A DNA stretch of 64,000 bases from contig JAPWGK010000001.1 in NCBI GenBank assembly GCA_029641185.1, forward strand, positions 2,864,501 through 2,928,500, in the 5' to 3' direction. Of this stretch, positions 45,151 through 56,954 are shown piece after piece (within the stretch, counting starts at the first letter, position 1; the number at the start of each line of letters is the position of its first letter). Source of the stretch: Pseudofabraea citricarpa. Its lineage: Eukaryota > Ascomycota > Leotiomycetes > Helotiales > Dermateaceae. The notes under the pieces are model-generated. The model was not told the origin of the DNA, did not search any database, and was given only the letters and a program-made list of their open reading frames with translations. A program made the translations under genes and the position numbers.

Positions 45151-47487
45151 ATGGATCATCTGTCACCGCAAGTTCACAATACAAACAATGGAACAGCATC
45201 CTTGAAGCGGCGGCGTCAATCCTCCACGTCGGCAGATTCGCCACGGGAGTTGGGTCAAATGCGAAGCCGTCGCAATACTAAATCCGGATCTGTCTCAGCA
45301 AGCTTCGTCGGCAGTGGAAGTGGTATTCATTTTGTTCGAACAGTTCGTCGAGCATTTGCGCGCAATTCTTTGAGGCAGAACAATGCCGGGAATGAAGCTA
45401 CAGACAGTGAACTGGTTCCTGGAGAGGATGATCAACTAGAGTCTCCTAGCACATTATGGCGGGCAGATGAAATATTGCTTCCAGAACAAGAGCCGCACTC
45501 TGTTCAAGATTCCCAGGCTTCATCACAGTATACATTTGATGACTTAGTCCGTTGGTCAAGATCATACTTTGACTACTGGCACCCGCCATTTCCATTCCTT
45601 CGTGCGCTTACTTTTTTAGAATCTCTTGAGAAGGCTGCAAGGGATGGGCTCCAGTCTCTAGATCACACAGAAAGCACCACCATCCGTGCTTTGATGTCAA
45701 TATCACTGGCTGATCGTCGACAGCTGCCAAAGGGAGAAGAAAGACCAATACCAGCCCATCTGGTATTTCAAAGTACCGACGATGCCATCATGGCATTGCA
45801 GCCGCTAATAATTTTGCCATCGTCTTTACCGGCCCTACAAGCCATTGTCAGTGTGCAGATCTTTCTGATCTCTATGCTGCGACTGAATGCGGCATCCAGA
45901 ATTGGCGGTTTAATTGTGCGCATGTCCTTTCACTTGGGACTTCATCGCTGCCCCACGAGGTTTGAGCAGTTCTCGGGAGTAGAAGCAGACATTCGAAGGA
46001 GGCTGTTCTGGTCTATCTACTCTTTAGAAAGGTACATTTCACAGTCGCTAGGGCTGCCATTGGATCTCAGGGATGACGATATTGATGTTTGCTATCCCGA
46101 CAACGAGATTCACGTGGCTTCGGCCACTGCACAAGGCGGTCAACCTAGTGGTAGGCCTCATATTGGTTAGTATTATCCTTTGGCTAGTTTTCTTGAATTA
46201 TTAATTGATCGATATTTAGAAACACATCTGCTACTTCCGACCTTTCTTGCAAAGCATGGGAAAATCAAGGGTTTGATTTTAGAACTGAGGAACAAATCCG
46301 TCCTTCATAGCCGTACCGATCCAGACGAAGTATCTATTATCGATGCGGAAATCTCAAAATGGTGGAATGAGGCTCAAGAGCTACTAGATCCCATTGGACA
46401 GAATGGCCATACGTCTTGGAATGAAGGCCAGTCATTGGGAACACCTCAAACAGAAAGTCGTACCTCTCCGTCTCTCAAATCGTCCCACAAGCTATTTCTA
46501 TTGGTTCAGAAGCATGAATCTGTTATACTATTGAGCCGTCCTGTCATAACGTCGGGTTACAACACGACTGCATTTGCTGCTGCTATGCATAAATGCATTG
46601 GAGCATCGAAGGCAATTATTATGAACGTCTATCGACACATCTTGGAAGATGCACAGACATCCAATCCTCCTGGGAAAAAAGATCACAATCCTCTTGTCTG
46701 GCCTGGATTTGTATGGCTCATTTGGCAAAGCGGGCTAATACTTCTCTATGCGGCCTCAGAGGGTCATTATTCTGTGCAAGTTGCTCAAAGGTTAGACGAT
46801 AAGTCAAGTTACAATCAGAAAATCGGCTAACACATTCCTGGATCTAGAGAAGCTGATAGATGCGTTGCCATTCTTGAAAAACTTTCCTCGAGGGGGAATT
46901 TTTGGCCTATTGCGTGCGCTTCTGCTATTAAGGAACTGCAATCATCTCTAAAACAGAAAACACTTGAAGAAACCGTCAATCGTCAGCGTGGCATGACTTC
47001 AAATGGAGGAATTCAACTAGCAAACTCAACGTATAGATCTACCGAGACTCAGATGGAAAACTTTATTCCACGCAATAGCAATTCGACGCAAAACATGAAC
47101 AGAGATGGCGTCGTTCCCTCAATTACTAATGATGCTAGGCCACAAACATCATCTAGTACGCAACCCACAGACATGCACTTCAATGTCCGGGGGGATAACA
47201 GAATCGATAATAGCCCGGGCGCAATCGTATCTCCATCGGTTCAATCTACGCTTAACACTGCGTATAACATATCATACGACGGCTCGATGTCAAGTGGGGC
47301 TGTTCAGGCTAATTTAGGCACGCAAGACGGGTTCTACCCCAATCAAGATACAGTCGCCAGCAACGATATTTGGGCCGGGACAGGCAATGGGATGATATTT
47401 CCAAGCGATCACGGAGATGAGCTTTACGACATTTTCCAGCTCATGGATGCATCATATTTGGTTAGCGGACAAACATCACAGCTATGA
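45151..47487 (+). CDS. Fungal-specific transcription factor lacking a zinc cluster
   Basis: Exons 45151..46165, 46220..46790 and 46848..47487 give 741 aa. The N-terminus is basic and Ser-rich ('SLKRRRQSSTSADSPREL') and then shows 'FVGSGSGIHFVRTVRRAFAR', a linker usually found just after the Zn2Cys6 of this class. No Cys-rich cluster is present. The Fungal_trans (middle homology) domain occupies about residues 125-400 ('YFDYWHPPFPFLRALTFLES', 'MSFHLGLHRCPTRFEQFSG', 'RRRLFWSIYSLERYISQSLG'). The C-terminal 180 residues are Asn/Ser/Gly-rich, as in activation regions. Without its own DNA-binding domain it may act through a partner; the short Zn2Cys6 protein 2.4 kb away is an obvious candidate. Confidence 0.85.
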
Positions 47488-47729
47488 TTGACTTCGTGTC
47501 AGCGATTGGGCACTCCTCGTTGGTTATTTATGTCACAAAAACAACGAAGTTCCCAGGTTACAGATCTGTGTATGCAAAAGTCAATTGATCTAACTAAAGC
47601 TATGTACAAATAAAGTAGCGAGCACATATTCATTCAAATCAACTACTCAAAGAGCCACTATGGACAGAAATTTATTCCTGCTCTTCGCAAGAACATTCAT
47701 TATATAGTCATGAACACTTCCACGTCTGT

Positions 47730-49339
47730 CTAGTAGGCATAGAAAAGTTGTGCTTCAGAATTGGATCTTCTGATCTTCTTGTTCTTTTGAACAAGCCAGA
47801 GTTTCAAGGCCCATGCACTGGCAATAGTTGCAAAGGCGAAGCCTGAGTTGGCACCCATTGCTGTCAGGTATTTTGGACCATCGCTCTTGGGGTAGAGGTA
47901 TGCGGTATAAATATAGGAGGCATTTGCGAATACGTTGACGAAGCCAAGAGACACTGCCTTTTTCTCCGTGGTCTGACCCAAGCAGGCCGAGACCCAGCCG
48001 AGAATGACAGAGTTGACTGCATACGCTCCTGAAGCGAATAAAAAGCATGCAACATAGCGTGCTCCGGTATTCATGGTGACACATGAGATAATGAATCCCA
48101 CAAGAGCTGCACCCATGCAGATTGTAATGTGCCATGTCTTCTCGTTACGTCTTCCAGAACTCCAGCCGACAAAGTATCCAAAGAAACCGGATACGAGATA
48201 AGGAGGACAGGTGAGCGCCAAAGTGATGGTTCTTCCGAATCCTAAAGAACCCACAACGGTTGGGAAGAAATTGTTGAAGGAGCAAGCAGAGAGATGCATA
48301 TTTTGCATAAATGCAAGAATGTAGAGCAACGGATCGCTGAAAGCCTGCTTCAATCCATCCATAGCACCTTTATTTGCTGCTAATCCAACAGTGTCGCGTT
48401 TAATTCGTTCAGAAGCAAGTTCACGTTCCTCTGGAGTGAGCCATCTTGTTGTGAGTGGATGGTCTGGAAGCAGGAAGAGGGCTGCACCAGCAACACCGAA
48501 AGTTACGACGCCCTCGATTATGAAAAGCCTGTTGCTAATTAATGACGGCTCTTCCTTGGATCATGTGCTACTTACCATTGCCATCCCTTCAGCCCCTGAG
48601 CACCATCGATGCTGGAGAAGGTCGCCGCAGCTATAAGACCGGCAAAAGAAGTAGCGAAGATGTTTCCGGAGTACAAGATAGAAATTCTGGTTGCAATCTC
48701 TTTTCTGGTATAGAAAATTGACAAGAGGTATAAAGCTCCGGGGTAAAAAGGTGCTTCGGTGACTCCAAGGAGGAATCGAACGACAACGAGTCCTTTGTAG
48801 TCCGTGACAAGGGCCGTGCATGCAGAAACGACAGCCCAAGCTGCCATACAGAAGCCCATATACAATGAAGGTCTGATTTTCTTAGAGCTCATCAACATAT
48901 TCGATGGAATCTGCATGATCAGGTACCTGTGGACATTAGCTACAAATGCGACGGAAAGATTGATGCGGGAGAATGCTCACCCCACGAAAAGAATGGAAAT
49001 ACAGGTATTGTATTGATTTCCCTTGAGGCCAAGATCATCTTCCAACCCATCAAGTCTCGAATTGGCAATCGCATTGCGATCCAACTAAAGGGCACTCGAA
49101 TTAGACCATGCGATTCAGTCTGGAAGACTATTTCTTACGTAGTTGAGAAAGTACATGCACCAGAGGGTGGGCATAATTCTCCAATCCAGCTTCTTCACCA
49201 GAGCGATCTCAGCAGGGTCTGTTTTGGCGACGGCACCTGCATAATCACCAACAGGCTCATTCTTAAACTCGTTGCTTTTAAGCTCCGGGTCTTCAAGGTG
49301 TGCTGCCATGACACTTTTTTCGTTATTTGGAAGCGACAT
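47730..49339 (-). CDS. MFS transporter, anion:cation symporter (Dal5/Tna1-like) family
   Basis: A plasma-membrane carrier for organic anions; family members move allantoate, nicotinate, tartrate and similar acids. Exons 49339..49139, 49084..48981, 48926..48576 and 48528..47730 give 484 aa with about 12 TM segments. TM1-TM2 contains 'FLNYLDRNAIANSRLDGLED', the ACS signature region. 'SSKKIRPSLYMGFCMAAWAV' and 'RFLLGVTEAPFYPGALYLLS' follow as in Dal5-type carriers. The C-terminal half begins 'MDGLKQAFSDPLLYILAFMQ'. It is convergent with the large transcription factor and divergent from the tartrate-dehydrogenase-like gene. The second promoter shares motifs with the GAPDH promoter. Substrate is inferred only. 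Confidence 0.87.
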
Positions 49340-50889
49340 TTTTATTCGTGGCGAGCCCGATGAAAAGATTTGTTGCTGAAACCCTAGAGATATCAGACGA
49401 AGACCGGCGTGGAAATCAGGACCTGACTATCGCAGAGAAGGCAGAAGTGTCCTGAGGAATCGAAGGAAGGGAAGACGCCTCTCGATCTTTATAGCTCTCG
49501 ACTCTTCCTGATGTTATCTCTTCGTGTAGAGTTTCTCCACCTCCACCTCCGCACAATGCTACCCCATCCCATCAAAAAAGGGTGGAAATACAAAATCCCT
49601 TGAGCTAGTTCCAAGGCCGAAGGCATGGACCCGGGGAAACGTTCTCTTGGCCTGTCATGTTGACGCGAGAATCTGGGGTTGGCCCTATCCCTCTGCCTGG
49701 ATCTCTCCAGGCCGGGGAAACGAACACCGTGTGGTTACGTGGAGAGAGTAGATGCGTGTGGGGACCCCGACTCGTACAAGCTCGTTGCTTGGTTGGTATA
49801 AGCGTGACCCTTTATCTCCCCGCGAACTTCAATTGGCGTCGCTTCGGCTCATAACCGAGCGTCTGGATGTGGGGGCTAGCACCCTCCTGAGGGTTTAGAT
49901 CTCACATGGTCTTTGGCCGGTTCAGCCTCTCCTGTAGGCTGGAAACTTTAAATCAATGGGTTGGATGAGACCGATCTGCATCAACTTAAAATATCAAACC
50001 GTACTGGAGAGAGGATGTGATTTTGGTGCTACAACTAAAAGCATTTCTTTAAAGCTTCCTCTCCCGCATGCTTAATCTGTGCCTCCTGGATTACCCTGGT
50101 TATACGTGTGAACACTGGTTATACCTCCCTGAACGAGCCATGTCTCATAAATCACAGAATAATCTAAGGTGCTTGCAATGCCTCGTATGTTTGGTAGCAT
50201 AGGCTTTAGAAGCTTTACAATAAATATGTCAAATGAAATAAAAACACTATTGCTATCAAGTATGTTATCACGCTGATCGGTAGCCATTTACCGATCAGAG
50301 GTTCGTGGTTGGGAAGATATCTGCTTTCAAAATGCATGCCAATTCATCTGGTAGATACTAGGAAATTCCCAAAACATAAATTCGAGGTCTTTTGTCTCAT
50401 AAAAGTTTACAGTTACAAGGTTGGAAGACAAATTTGCTACGCCAAAGTTGAATCTTGGCAAGTGTCAAGTAATGTTCGTGATTCTTACTATTGAGTTTGA
50501 TAGAGAACCCAAGAAAAGCGACTTCCTAGCTCCCAATTCTCCGGATAATGCTTAAACGGCGTTTCTTAAAAATTTGCTTGTGACGTTAGCCCACGCAGCG
50601 CAGATTTCGGAATATGCAAAACCACACACATTCAGAGTTTCCCGTCCGCTAAGCGATGCGGGGAAACGTTCCGGAGAAAGGAAAGCCGGCCAAGATTTGT
50701 GGATTGCCTCTCTACCCCACTAAGTCCCGCGATCCACACGAGCAGTCGAGGCCGGAGCTAGAAAGCTATCGCAGTTGTGAATTGATAAAAGATTGACCCC
50801 TCTTCCGTCTCTTGTTCGTCCATCATCTTCTCGCATTCCCAACTCTGAATCACGTAACAAACCTACCTCTAAAACGCACAGTTCACATC
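49340..50889. other. Divergent intergenic region MFS / tartrate dehydrogenase
   Basis: About 1.55 kb without a gene, shared by two divergent promoters. It contains three copies of a CGGGGAAACG-type motif plus a half-site (see the next entry). AT-rich stretches lie near 49980-50050 and 50190-50270. Confidence 0.6.
49631..50674. promoter_or_regulatory. Repeated CGGGGAAACGTTC motif cluster
   Basis: Copies: CCGGGGAAACGTTCTC at 49631-49646, CCGGGGAAACGAAC at 49712-49725 and CGGGGAAACGTTCCGG at 50659-50674. A reverse half-site GTTTCCCG lies at 50637-50644. A related CGGAGAAACGTTTCCCG lies in the Zn2Cys6/GAPDH promoter at 42873-42889. CGG triplets next to a conserved AAACG core suit a zinc-cluster regulator. 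Function is inferred from recurrence and position. Confidence 0.55.
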
Positions 50890-52165
50890 ATGTCTCCCAG
50901 CATTGTTCAGACCCAGCGATCATATAAGATCGCCTCGATTCCAGCCGATGGAATCGGCCCAGAGGTTATTGAGGCTGGCGTCACTGTTCTGAAGAAGCTC
51001 GCGTCGACTCTAGGCACGTTCGAATTGGAGTTCGAGAACTTCGACTGGAGCTCGGACCGGTACAAGAAGACGGGGAAATACCTCCCAGATGACGCCCTCA
51101 CGGTCTTGAAGAAATTCGATGCGATTCTGTTCGGTGCTGTTGGTGCTCCAGGTAAGTTTTGGGCATATCCTCAACCCTTGGGATTTTTTCACTTGCTGAT
51201 CAGATGATCAAGATGTTCCTGATCACATTTCTCTCTGGGGTCTCCGGCTTGCCATCTGCCAGCCGCTGCAACAGTACGCCAATGTCCGCCCTACCAAGGT
51301 CTTCCGCGGCACTCAATCACCACTGCGGAACTGCAAGCCGGGAGACCTGGACTGGGTGATCATCCGCGAGAACTCAGAGGGTGAGTATGCCGGACACGGC
51401 GGACGGAGTCACACGGGCAAGGCTTGGGAGACGGCCACCGAGGTATCCATCTTCACCAGACACGGCGTAGAGCGGATCATGTCGTTCGCCTTCGAGACGG
51501 CGGCTAAGCGGCCGAAGAAACACATCACCGTCGTGACGAAGAGCAATGCTCAGCGAAACGGCATGGTTCTCTGGGACGAGATTGCTGCTGAGACGGCGGC
51601 GAAGTTCCCCGATGTCAAGATGGACAAGATGCTCGTAGATGCCATGACGACAAGAATGGTTCTAAGCCCCGAAAGCATTGATACTATTGTAGCTACCAAC
51701 CTTGTAAGTATTCCTCTGTTCTTAGTGAGAGATACAATGGCTGATTTTTGGGCTCTTAGCACGCTGATATTCTCTCCGATCTCGCTGCTGCCCTCGCTGG
51801 ATCGATTGGGATCGCTCCAACAAGTAACCTCGACCCCACAAGAGAAAACCCATCCATGTTTGAACCTATCCACGGCTCTGCATTCGACATCACCGGAATG
51901 GGTATTGGTAAGTTCACCTTTTCTAATTCTTGAGCATTTACTAACTTAGCGTCCAGCAAACCCAGTAGCGACTTTCTGGACTGCGGTCGAGATGCTGAAG
52001 TGGCTCGGCGAGGATGAAGCTGGAGATCTTTTATTAGATATGGTCGAGAGCGTCTGTGAGAAGGGGGTGATGACAAAGGATCTCGGTGGATCTGCGAACA
52101 CGAAGCAGGTGACGGATGCCGTGTGTGAGGAGATCCAGAAGAGACTTGGTACCAAGTCAGTGTAG
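50890..52165 (+). CDS. Tartrate dehydrogenase/decarboxylase-like enzyme (beta-decarboxylating dehydrogenase family)
   Basis: This oxidises 2-hydroxy acids such as tartrate or D-malate with NAD, in the isopropylmalate/isocitrate dehydrogenase superfamily. Exons 50890..51151, 51213..51703, 51760..51907 and 51957..52165 give 369 aa. Motifs: '[14 protein letters not shown]' (N-terminal), '[20 protein letters not shown]', '[15 protein letters not shown]', '[14 protein letters not shown]' and '[20 protein letters not shown]', which carries the metal-binding Asp pair. '[19 protein letters not shown]' is the adenine-binding loop. The VPDHISLWG segment is typical of tartrate dehydrogenases and unlike LeuB. 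A second AG acceptor at 51203, nine bases upstream of the one I chose, would insert three residues in frame. Confidence 0.88.
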
Positions 52166-53235
52166 ATTTAATGTCCCTGTATATATTTTTTAGAATTTGA
52201 TGACGTTTATCTCGATAAGAATGTGAGAGCTACTACTCAGCCATGCTTTGAAATTCTTCAGTTTATCTCTGTTCTAGTTCTTGACCGAGCTTTTGCTATC
52301 TATTGTTTTTCTTCGACCAAATTACACAAGCGAGCCACCTTAAACGTGATCAGTCGACGACTTGGTTGTTCTCGAAATATAAAAGATATTATAGTTCAGT
52401 ATCTATCTTGCAAAAGCTTCATGATAAGAACCGCGTTAGAAGCCATCCTGGGACCCGTTGTAAAAACAATCATGGGAATCATATGAGACTTTTAAGAAGT
52501 GCAAAGGAACCAGTGTGGGAACCATGACCAGAACCATGAGAAAGATATTAGAAACCACACTAGAAACTGCACAGGCGGCTTATAACCAGCTCTGATAGAG
52601 GTGAAATCCTTGCCTTGAGAATAACACAGCACCGGAATTTAGCAATGACGAACGCGAGGAGGAGAATATATATGGGTGAGGAATATCCACAAGCGAGGCG
52701 ACGAAAGTCCAGGTGGCAGGATAAACCTTACGCGGCAGTGGCGGCAGTGGCGGCGATTCCCCACAACCAGCAGAATTATGTGGTTTTGATCGCATAGCTT
52801 CTTCGGTATGCTCTGGTATGATTAGGAGTAACGTGGTACAGCGAGCAATAACGTGGGTGGTGAAAAAACACGAGGCAGCGAGGAAGAAGTTGAGGATTGC
52901 AAACAGGAAGTTGTTGTGGCCGGAGAGGAAGCAAAGGAAGAAGGGCGAGGAGAATCGATAGGGGTACCGAAGCTAATCGCAAACAAGAACAGAGTCATAT
53001 TCCATCGGTTCTCGAATCGAATGGTCTGAAATTCAAGGTCTGCTCACGAGCATCTTGGTTGAAGCGCCTTCAAGCAGTCCAACATACCTATAGCAGGCAA
53101 GCGAGAAGAACTAGTCAGGACTAATCACTTATGATATACCTACCTCCTATAACTGGAGCTCGCTTAAACAGATCTCGCACAGCAACGCGTATATAAATTA
53201 AGCGACGAAACACGCCTTCTCAGCAACGTATCACC
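52166..53235. other. Convergent spacer tartrate dehydrogenase / GH7
   Basis: About 1.07 kb between convergent genes, longer than needed for two 3' UTRs. It contains short repeats such as GGCAGTGGC units near 52734-52752 and purine-rich sequence from 52860 to 52960. No recognisable protein was found; a decayed element is possible but unproven. Confidence 0.45.
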
Positions 53236-54551
53236 TCACCTGCCCGAATAAGTCGTGCCGATCTCGCCCCACTTGATATTACTAAAGGTCACAGCAGTAT
53301 CAGGCTGGACCTGACGAATGACGCTGGGCGCACCTTCCGTGGCACTACACGGGCCAGCATTGCCGCTATCGAGCCAATTCATAAAGCCGCCCTCGTCCCA
53401 CCAGATGCTGAAGATGAGGACCATACCTCTCGCGAGGGCGTCGCCCATGCCCTGCATGGCGCCGAGGTCCATGAAGCGCTCGGCGCCCGTCTTGACGCAG
53501 TGGTCGTCGTTGATGAAGTTCTGCGGCGGCGCGCCCGTGACGTTGGCCACGGCGTTCTGGATGATCCTCCCGTCCTGCACGTACAGCCGGCGGATCTGCT
53601 TCAGCACGCCGCGCTCGGCTGGGAACTGCGTCACGACGGTGAAGGGCCGGCTCGTGTTGACTTTCAGCCCCGGCCCGTAGAAGTTGCGATTCCCGAGCCC
53701 GTATGGGTTCTGCCCGCAGCCGTTCTTGTCGCAGACGCCGTCGAAGGCACATTCGGCCCCCGTGCACTTGTATAGGCTGGTCTGGTTGCATGTGTGCGGC
53801 GCGATCTGCGTCGCTCTTGCGTTGGCTTCCCAGATGTCCATCTCGTTGCAGCATGAGCCCTTGGCTTCAAGATTGGCCTGAGATCTTGTCAGCGTACTCG
53901 TAAAGCAGAAGCCAATATTGCCATCAGGAGAGAATCACTTACGACGCCGTTGATGAACGGGGTAGTGAAGCATTGAGCATCGCAATACCCAGTCCCGTAA
54001 TAGGCTCCCCCGGGATTCAGTCGGCTCTGGCCACCATCCTCTTCCATCTCCGAGAGGTACAAAGCCCCGTTCATGCCACAGGGCAGTTTAGACACGTCGA
54101 CATCAAAAGCCAACTCGCGGCCCGTCAGCTGCAGCATCTCGTACTTCTTCTCGTTCTCGGCTAGCAGGTAGACTCTCGGGCTAACCGACGACCCGTCGGC
54201 CTTGAGCTGCTGCATATAGAGATTGCTGCCCTTGGTCGTAACGCCATAGTTCGTGTAGTTGCTGATGCCCTCCACGATGCAGTTCTTGGCACACGTCGCT
54301 TCGTCAGGACAGACGGTGGTGTTTGGACCGTTTCCCCAATCGCCACACCCTAACGTGGGATTGTTCAATTGATGGACCGGGTGAGCGAGCGCGTCGAGCA
54401 CCAGGGCACTGGTCTGCTTGACGCATCCTCTTTTCTTACTACATTCCCACGTATCGAGTTTAGGATGTCTCTCAGGCAACTTGCCAGGTGTTTGGGCCGC
54501 CACGAGACCCAGAAGGGAAGCGAGCAAGAGGAAAGACAATGTGGGCGCCAT
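53236..54551 (-). CDS. Glycoside hydrolase family 7 endoglucanase
   Basis: A secreted cellulase that cleaves beta-1,4-glucan with retention. Exons 54551..53943 and 53877..53236 (65-nt intron, phase 0) give 416 aa. The signal peptide covers residues 1 to about 19 (end LVAAQ). The GH7 catalytic motif CCNEMDIWEAN places the nucleophile at Glu215, Asp217 and the acid/base at Glu220. Many paired Cys ('PTLGCGDWGNGPNTTVCPDE', 'GYCDAQCFTTPFINGV') and 'FSIWWDEGGFMNWLDSGNAG' fit the fold. The length and 'YGLGNRNFYGPG' context fit the open-cleft endoglucanase (EG I) branch more than cellobiohydrolase. No linker or CBM1 follows the catalytic domain. Several N-x-S/T sites are present. Coding sequence is GC-richer than its neighbours. 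Confidence 0.93.
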
Positions 54552-56040
54552 ACTTTGCGAATGAGAAGAGAAAATACGAACCGACGGCGGAGAAGAGAAA
54601 TGGAAATGGGAGTCGCCGTGCCCTTCTTATACCTCCAGACACGCGCCAAGCCGCATCCCGGCTGATTCGAGAAGATTTCCATTAGATTAGGTAGAGATTA
54701 CGGCACGATGCGAGCGATCTGTACTGTACCTTACATGGTAGGTCAAGTGGGCAAGGCAAGAATCCAAAGGTAATCTGCAGATTTGCAGGACGAGATGCGA
54801 GAGAATAATCCCGTCCCGTCCAGGCTGCTCGGGCCTGGCTGCCGCGGCAATGATCAGAGAACTTCTTCCTTGGCATACAGGCAGTTTTGGAGAAAGATTA
54901 AAAACATACCGGTATCGTTGAGGGAGATTGGAGAAGGTGTCGTGCCGGCTTTGCGGGGTACGAAATTAGCCTGACTGGGGTCGAGGATTTTCGACGCGGA
55001 GAAGTCGAAGTCTTCCGTGTGCCTATTTCAGATTTGTGCATTCAACGAAAGGCTACTTTGCTGGGTTCGGGAGAGATAGAGAAAATCACTATGGTAAGAG
55101 ACTATGGGATTTTCCACTTTAGCTCGTGCTGATTTCTTTCTTGTGTCCTCTTTGCGGTAGTGTGATAGAAGCAGGAACGAGGTTCGATCTGAGGGCGGGG
55201 GTTATTTGTACCCCTCGCTCGCTTAGGAATATGCGGAGGACCCGAGTCCGAAATTCTTATCTTTTTTCTTGTAGACCTCTTTCCTCTTTTAGCCGGCATG
55301 ATTATCTAAGGTGAGTATCTTTTCGTGAAATCTTGCCATGTTCCTCTGTCTATGATGTCATAGTCTACGGTATCACGATTATAGAGGGCAATTTCTTTGG
55401 GAGAGAAATGGCATGAGAACGGGCAAAAGATATCGTGTTATTGTCATTCACGGAGCTTTCTCCAGCTGTAATGCTACCATCAGTTGCTTAAAAGGGCTCT
55501 TTTCGGCACGCAAAGCATGTGACTTTTACTAGGGTTTCTGGTATAGAATAGCAGATACAACTCAGCTCCATCTAATAGCATAACTGCGACTCGCACCCTT
55601 GCACCCTTGTAGGTATTCCATGCTTATGTTCACAGATATATAGGAACTCCTCAATTAAGGACCAAATAATGCCAATCATCAAAACAAGCCAAGTGTTTGT
55701 TTCGCGTGCAGGAATCACAGATACATAGGAGAGCTGGTCCCGAGTATCCAAGTACCTACCCAAGCGATATGAAGCCGCCAAGCTACTTCGGTTGCAGCTA
55801 TCATATACATATACAAAACCCAGCAACAGCAAATCAACGAGCAAAGAAAGAAAAAGAAAGAAAAAGAAAAAAAGACTGCAACGACATGAGATTCCAACAG
55901 CACCTCGATCTTTGCCAAGACAGAAAGAAAAGAAAAGAAAAGAAAAGAGAGAAGAGGGCAACGACGCAGAGCATCTCCTCCGAAATATGCCGCAACTGGG
56001 TGCGATCCTTCTCCAGGCTGAAAATGACGTGCTGACACGG

Positions 56041-56072
56041 GCTACCTGGCTACCTGGCTACCTGGCTACCTG
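56041..56072 (+). repeat. 8-bp tandem repeat, four units
   Basis: The unit GCTACCTG is repeated four times without mismatch over 32 bp. It lies in the gene-poor region and has no coding role. Confidence 0.9.
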
Positions 56073-56345
56073 TTTAGCTTCACAAGGACATGCTTGAACC
56101 AAGGGCGGGAAGAAAAGAAACCCCGCTGTTGAGCTATAGCACCCGAATCCACACATACGCACATGCATACATACGTACACATACATATCTAGCTAGGTAC
56201 ATAGACATAGACATGCGCACACGTATAGGCAGGGAACCTAAAGGTAGCTAGCCATAGGTATGATCCTGAGGAATTGCGAGAAACAAGTCGCCGATCCCGA
56301 CGAGAGTGGCACAAAGCTCTCACGCCTATGACCCATTCCAGAAGT

Positions 56346-56403
56346 AAAAAAGAAAAAAGAAAAAGAAAAGAAAGAAAAAAAAAGAAAAAGAAAGAAAGAA
56401 AAA
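56346..56403 (+). repeat. Polypurine (A/G) tract
   Basis: About 58 bp composed only of A and G, rich in GAAA and GAAAA units. Similar tracts follow at 56607-56645. Such mirror-like tracts can form triplex structures. Confidence 0.85.
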
Positions 56404-56502
56404 CAGGAATCTTTACCCGGTATATCCTCGAGTAAATATCATTCAGCGATAAGACTCTCCCTTTCCACTTGACAAAAAAAAGAAAATTCCTATGTTCCTT
56501 TA

Positions 56503-56524
56503 TTTTTTTTTTTTTTTTTTTTTT
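56503..56524 (+). repeat. Poly(T) run of about 22 bp
   Basis: An uninterrupted T homopolymer beside the polypurine tracts. It may be length-variable and prone to assembly error. Confidence 0.9.
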
Positions 56525-56794
56525 AATTCCATCTTCTGAATCACTTGTCCATCTAACACCTCTTATTATCATCTACCTCGCAGCCCGCCTCCCTCTCTCG
56601 GAAGGAAAAAAAAAAGAAAATAAAAGAAAGAAAAAGAAAAGGGGGGCTCGCGTAACTTCTTGGATCCGATCAAGATATTAAGCGAGCGAGCGAGTATCTT
56701 CAACTCCATCCAAGCTTCTCTCACCCTCCCGCTCTCAAATCAACCACTCACTCTCTACCTACCTAGGTAGATACGCTATAGCATACATCCTATA

Positions 56795-56812
56795 CTCTCT
56801 CTCTCTCTCTCA
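56795..56812 (+). repeat. (CT)n microsatellite
   Basis: A run of about nine CT dinucleotides in a pyrimidine-rich setting. Confidence 0.85.
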
Positions 56813-56928
56813 CTGACACACAAATCAAAACCAAAGAATCAAAGGACCCAAGATCCGACACCGTGCTTTCCCTCTCCTTTTCTCATTCCTATTCCCACTC
56901 TCGATCACTCTCGCTGCACACGCAAAAC

Positions 56929-56954
56929 GAAAGAAAGAAAGAAAGAAAGAAAGA
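56929..56954 (+). repeat. (GAAA)n microsatellite
   Basis: Six GAAA tetranucleotides in a row, flanked by unrelated sequence. Confidence 0.9.

Noticed and set aside
53366..53854. Alternative 162-codon frame within the GH7 gene
   Set aside because: A GC-rich shadow frame of a clearly identified catalytic domain.
55572..56681. Several 60-127 codon frames in purine/pyrimidine tracts
   Set aside because: They consist of Lys/Arg/Glu or Phe/Leu/Ser runs caused by simple repeats.
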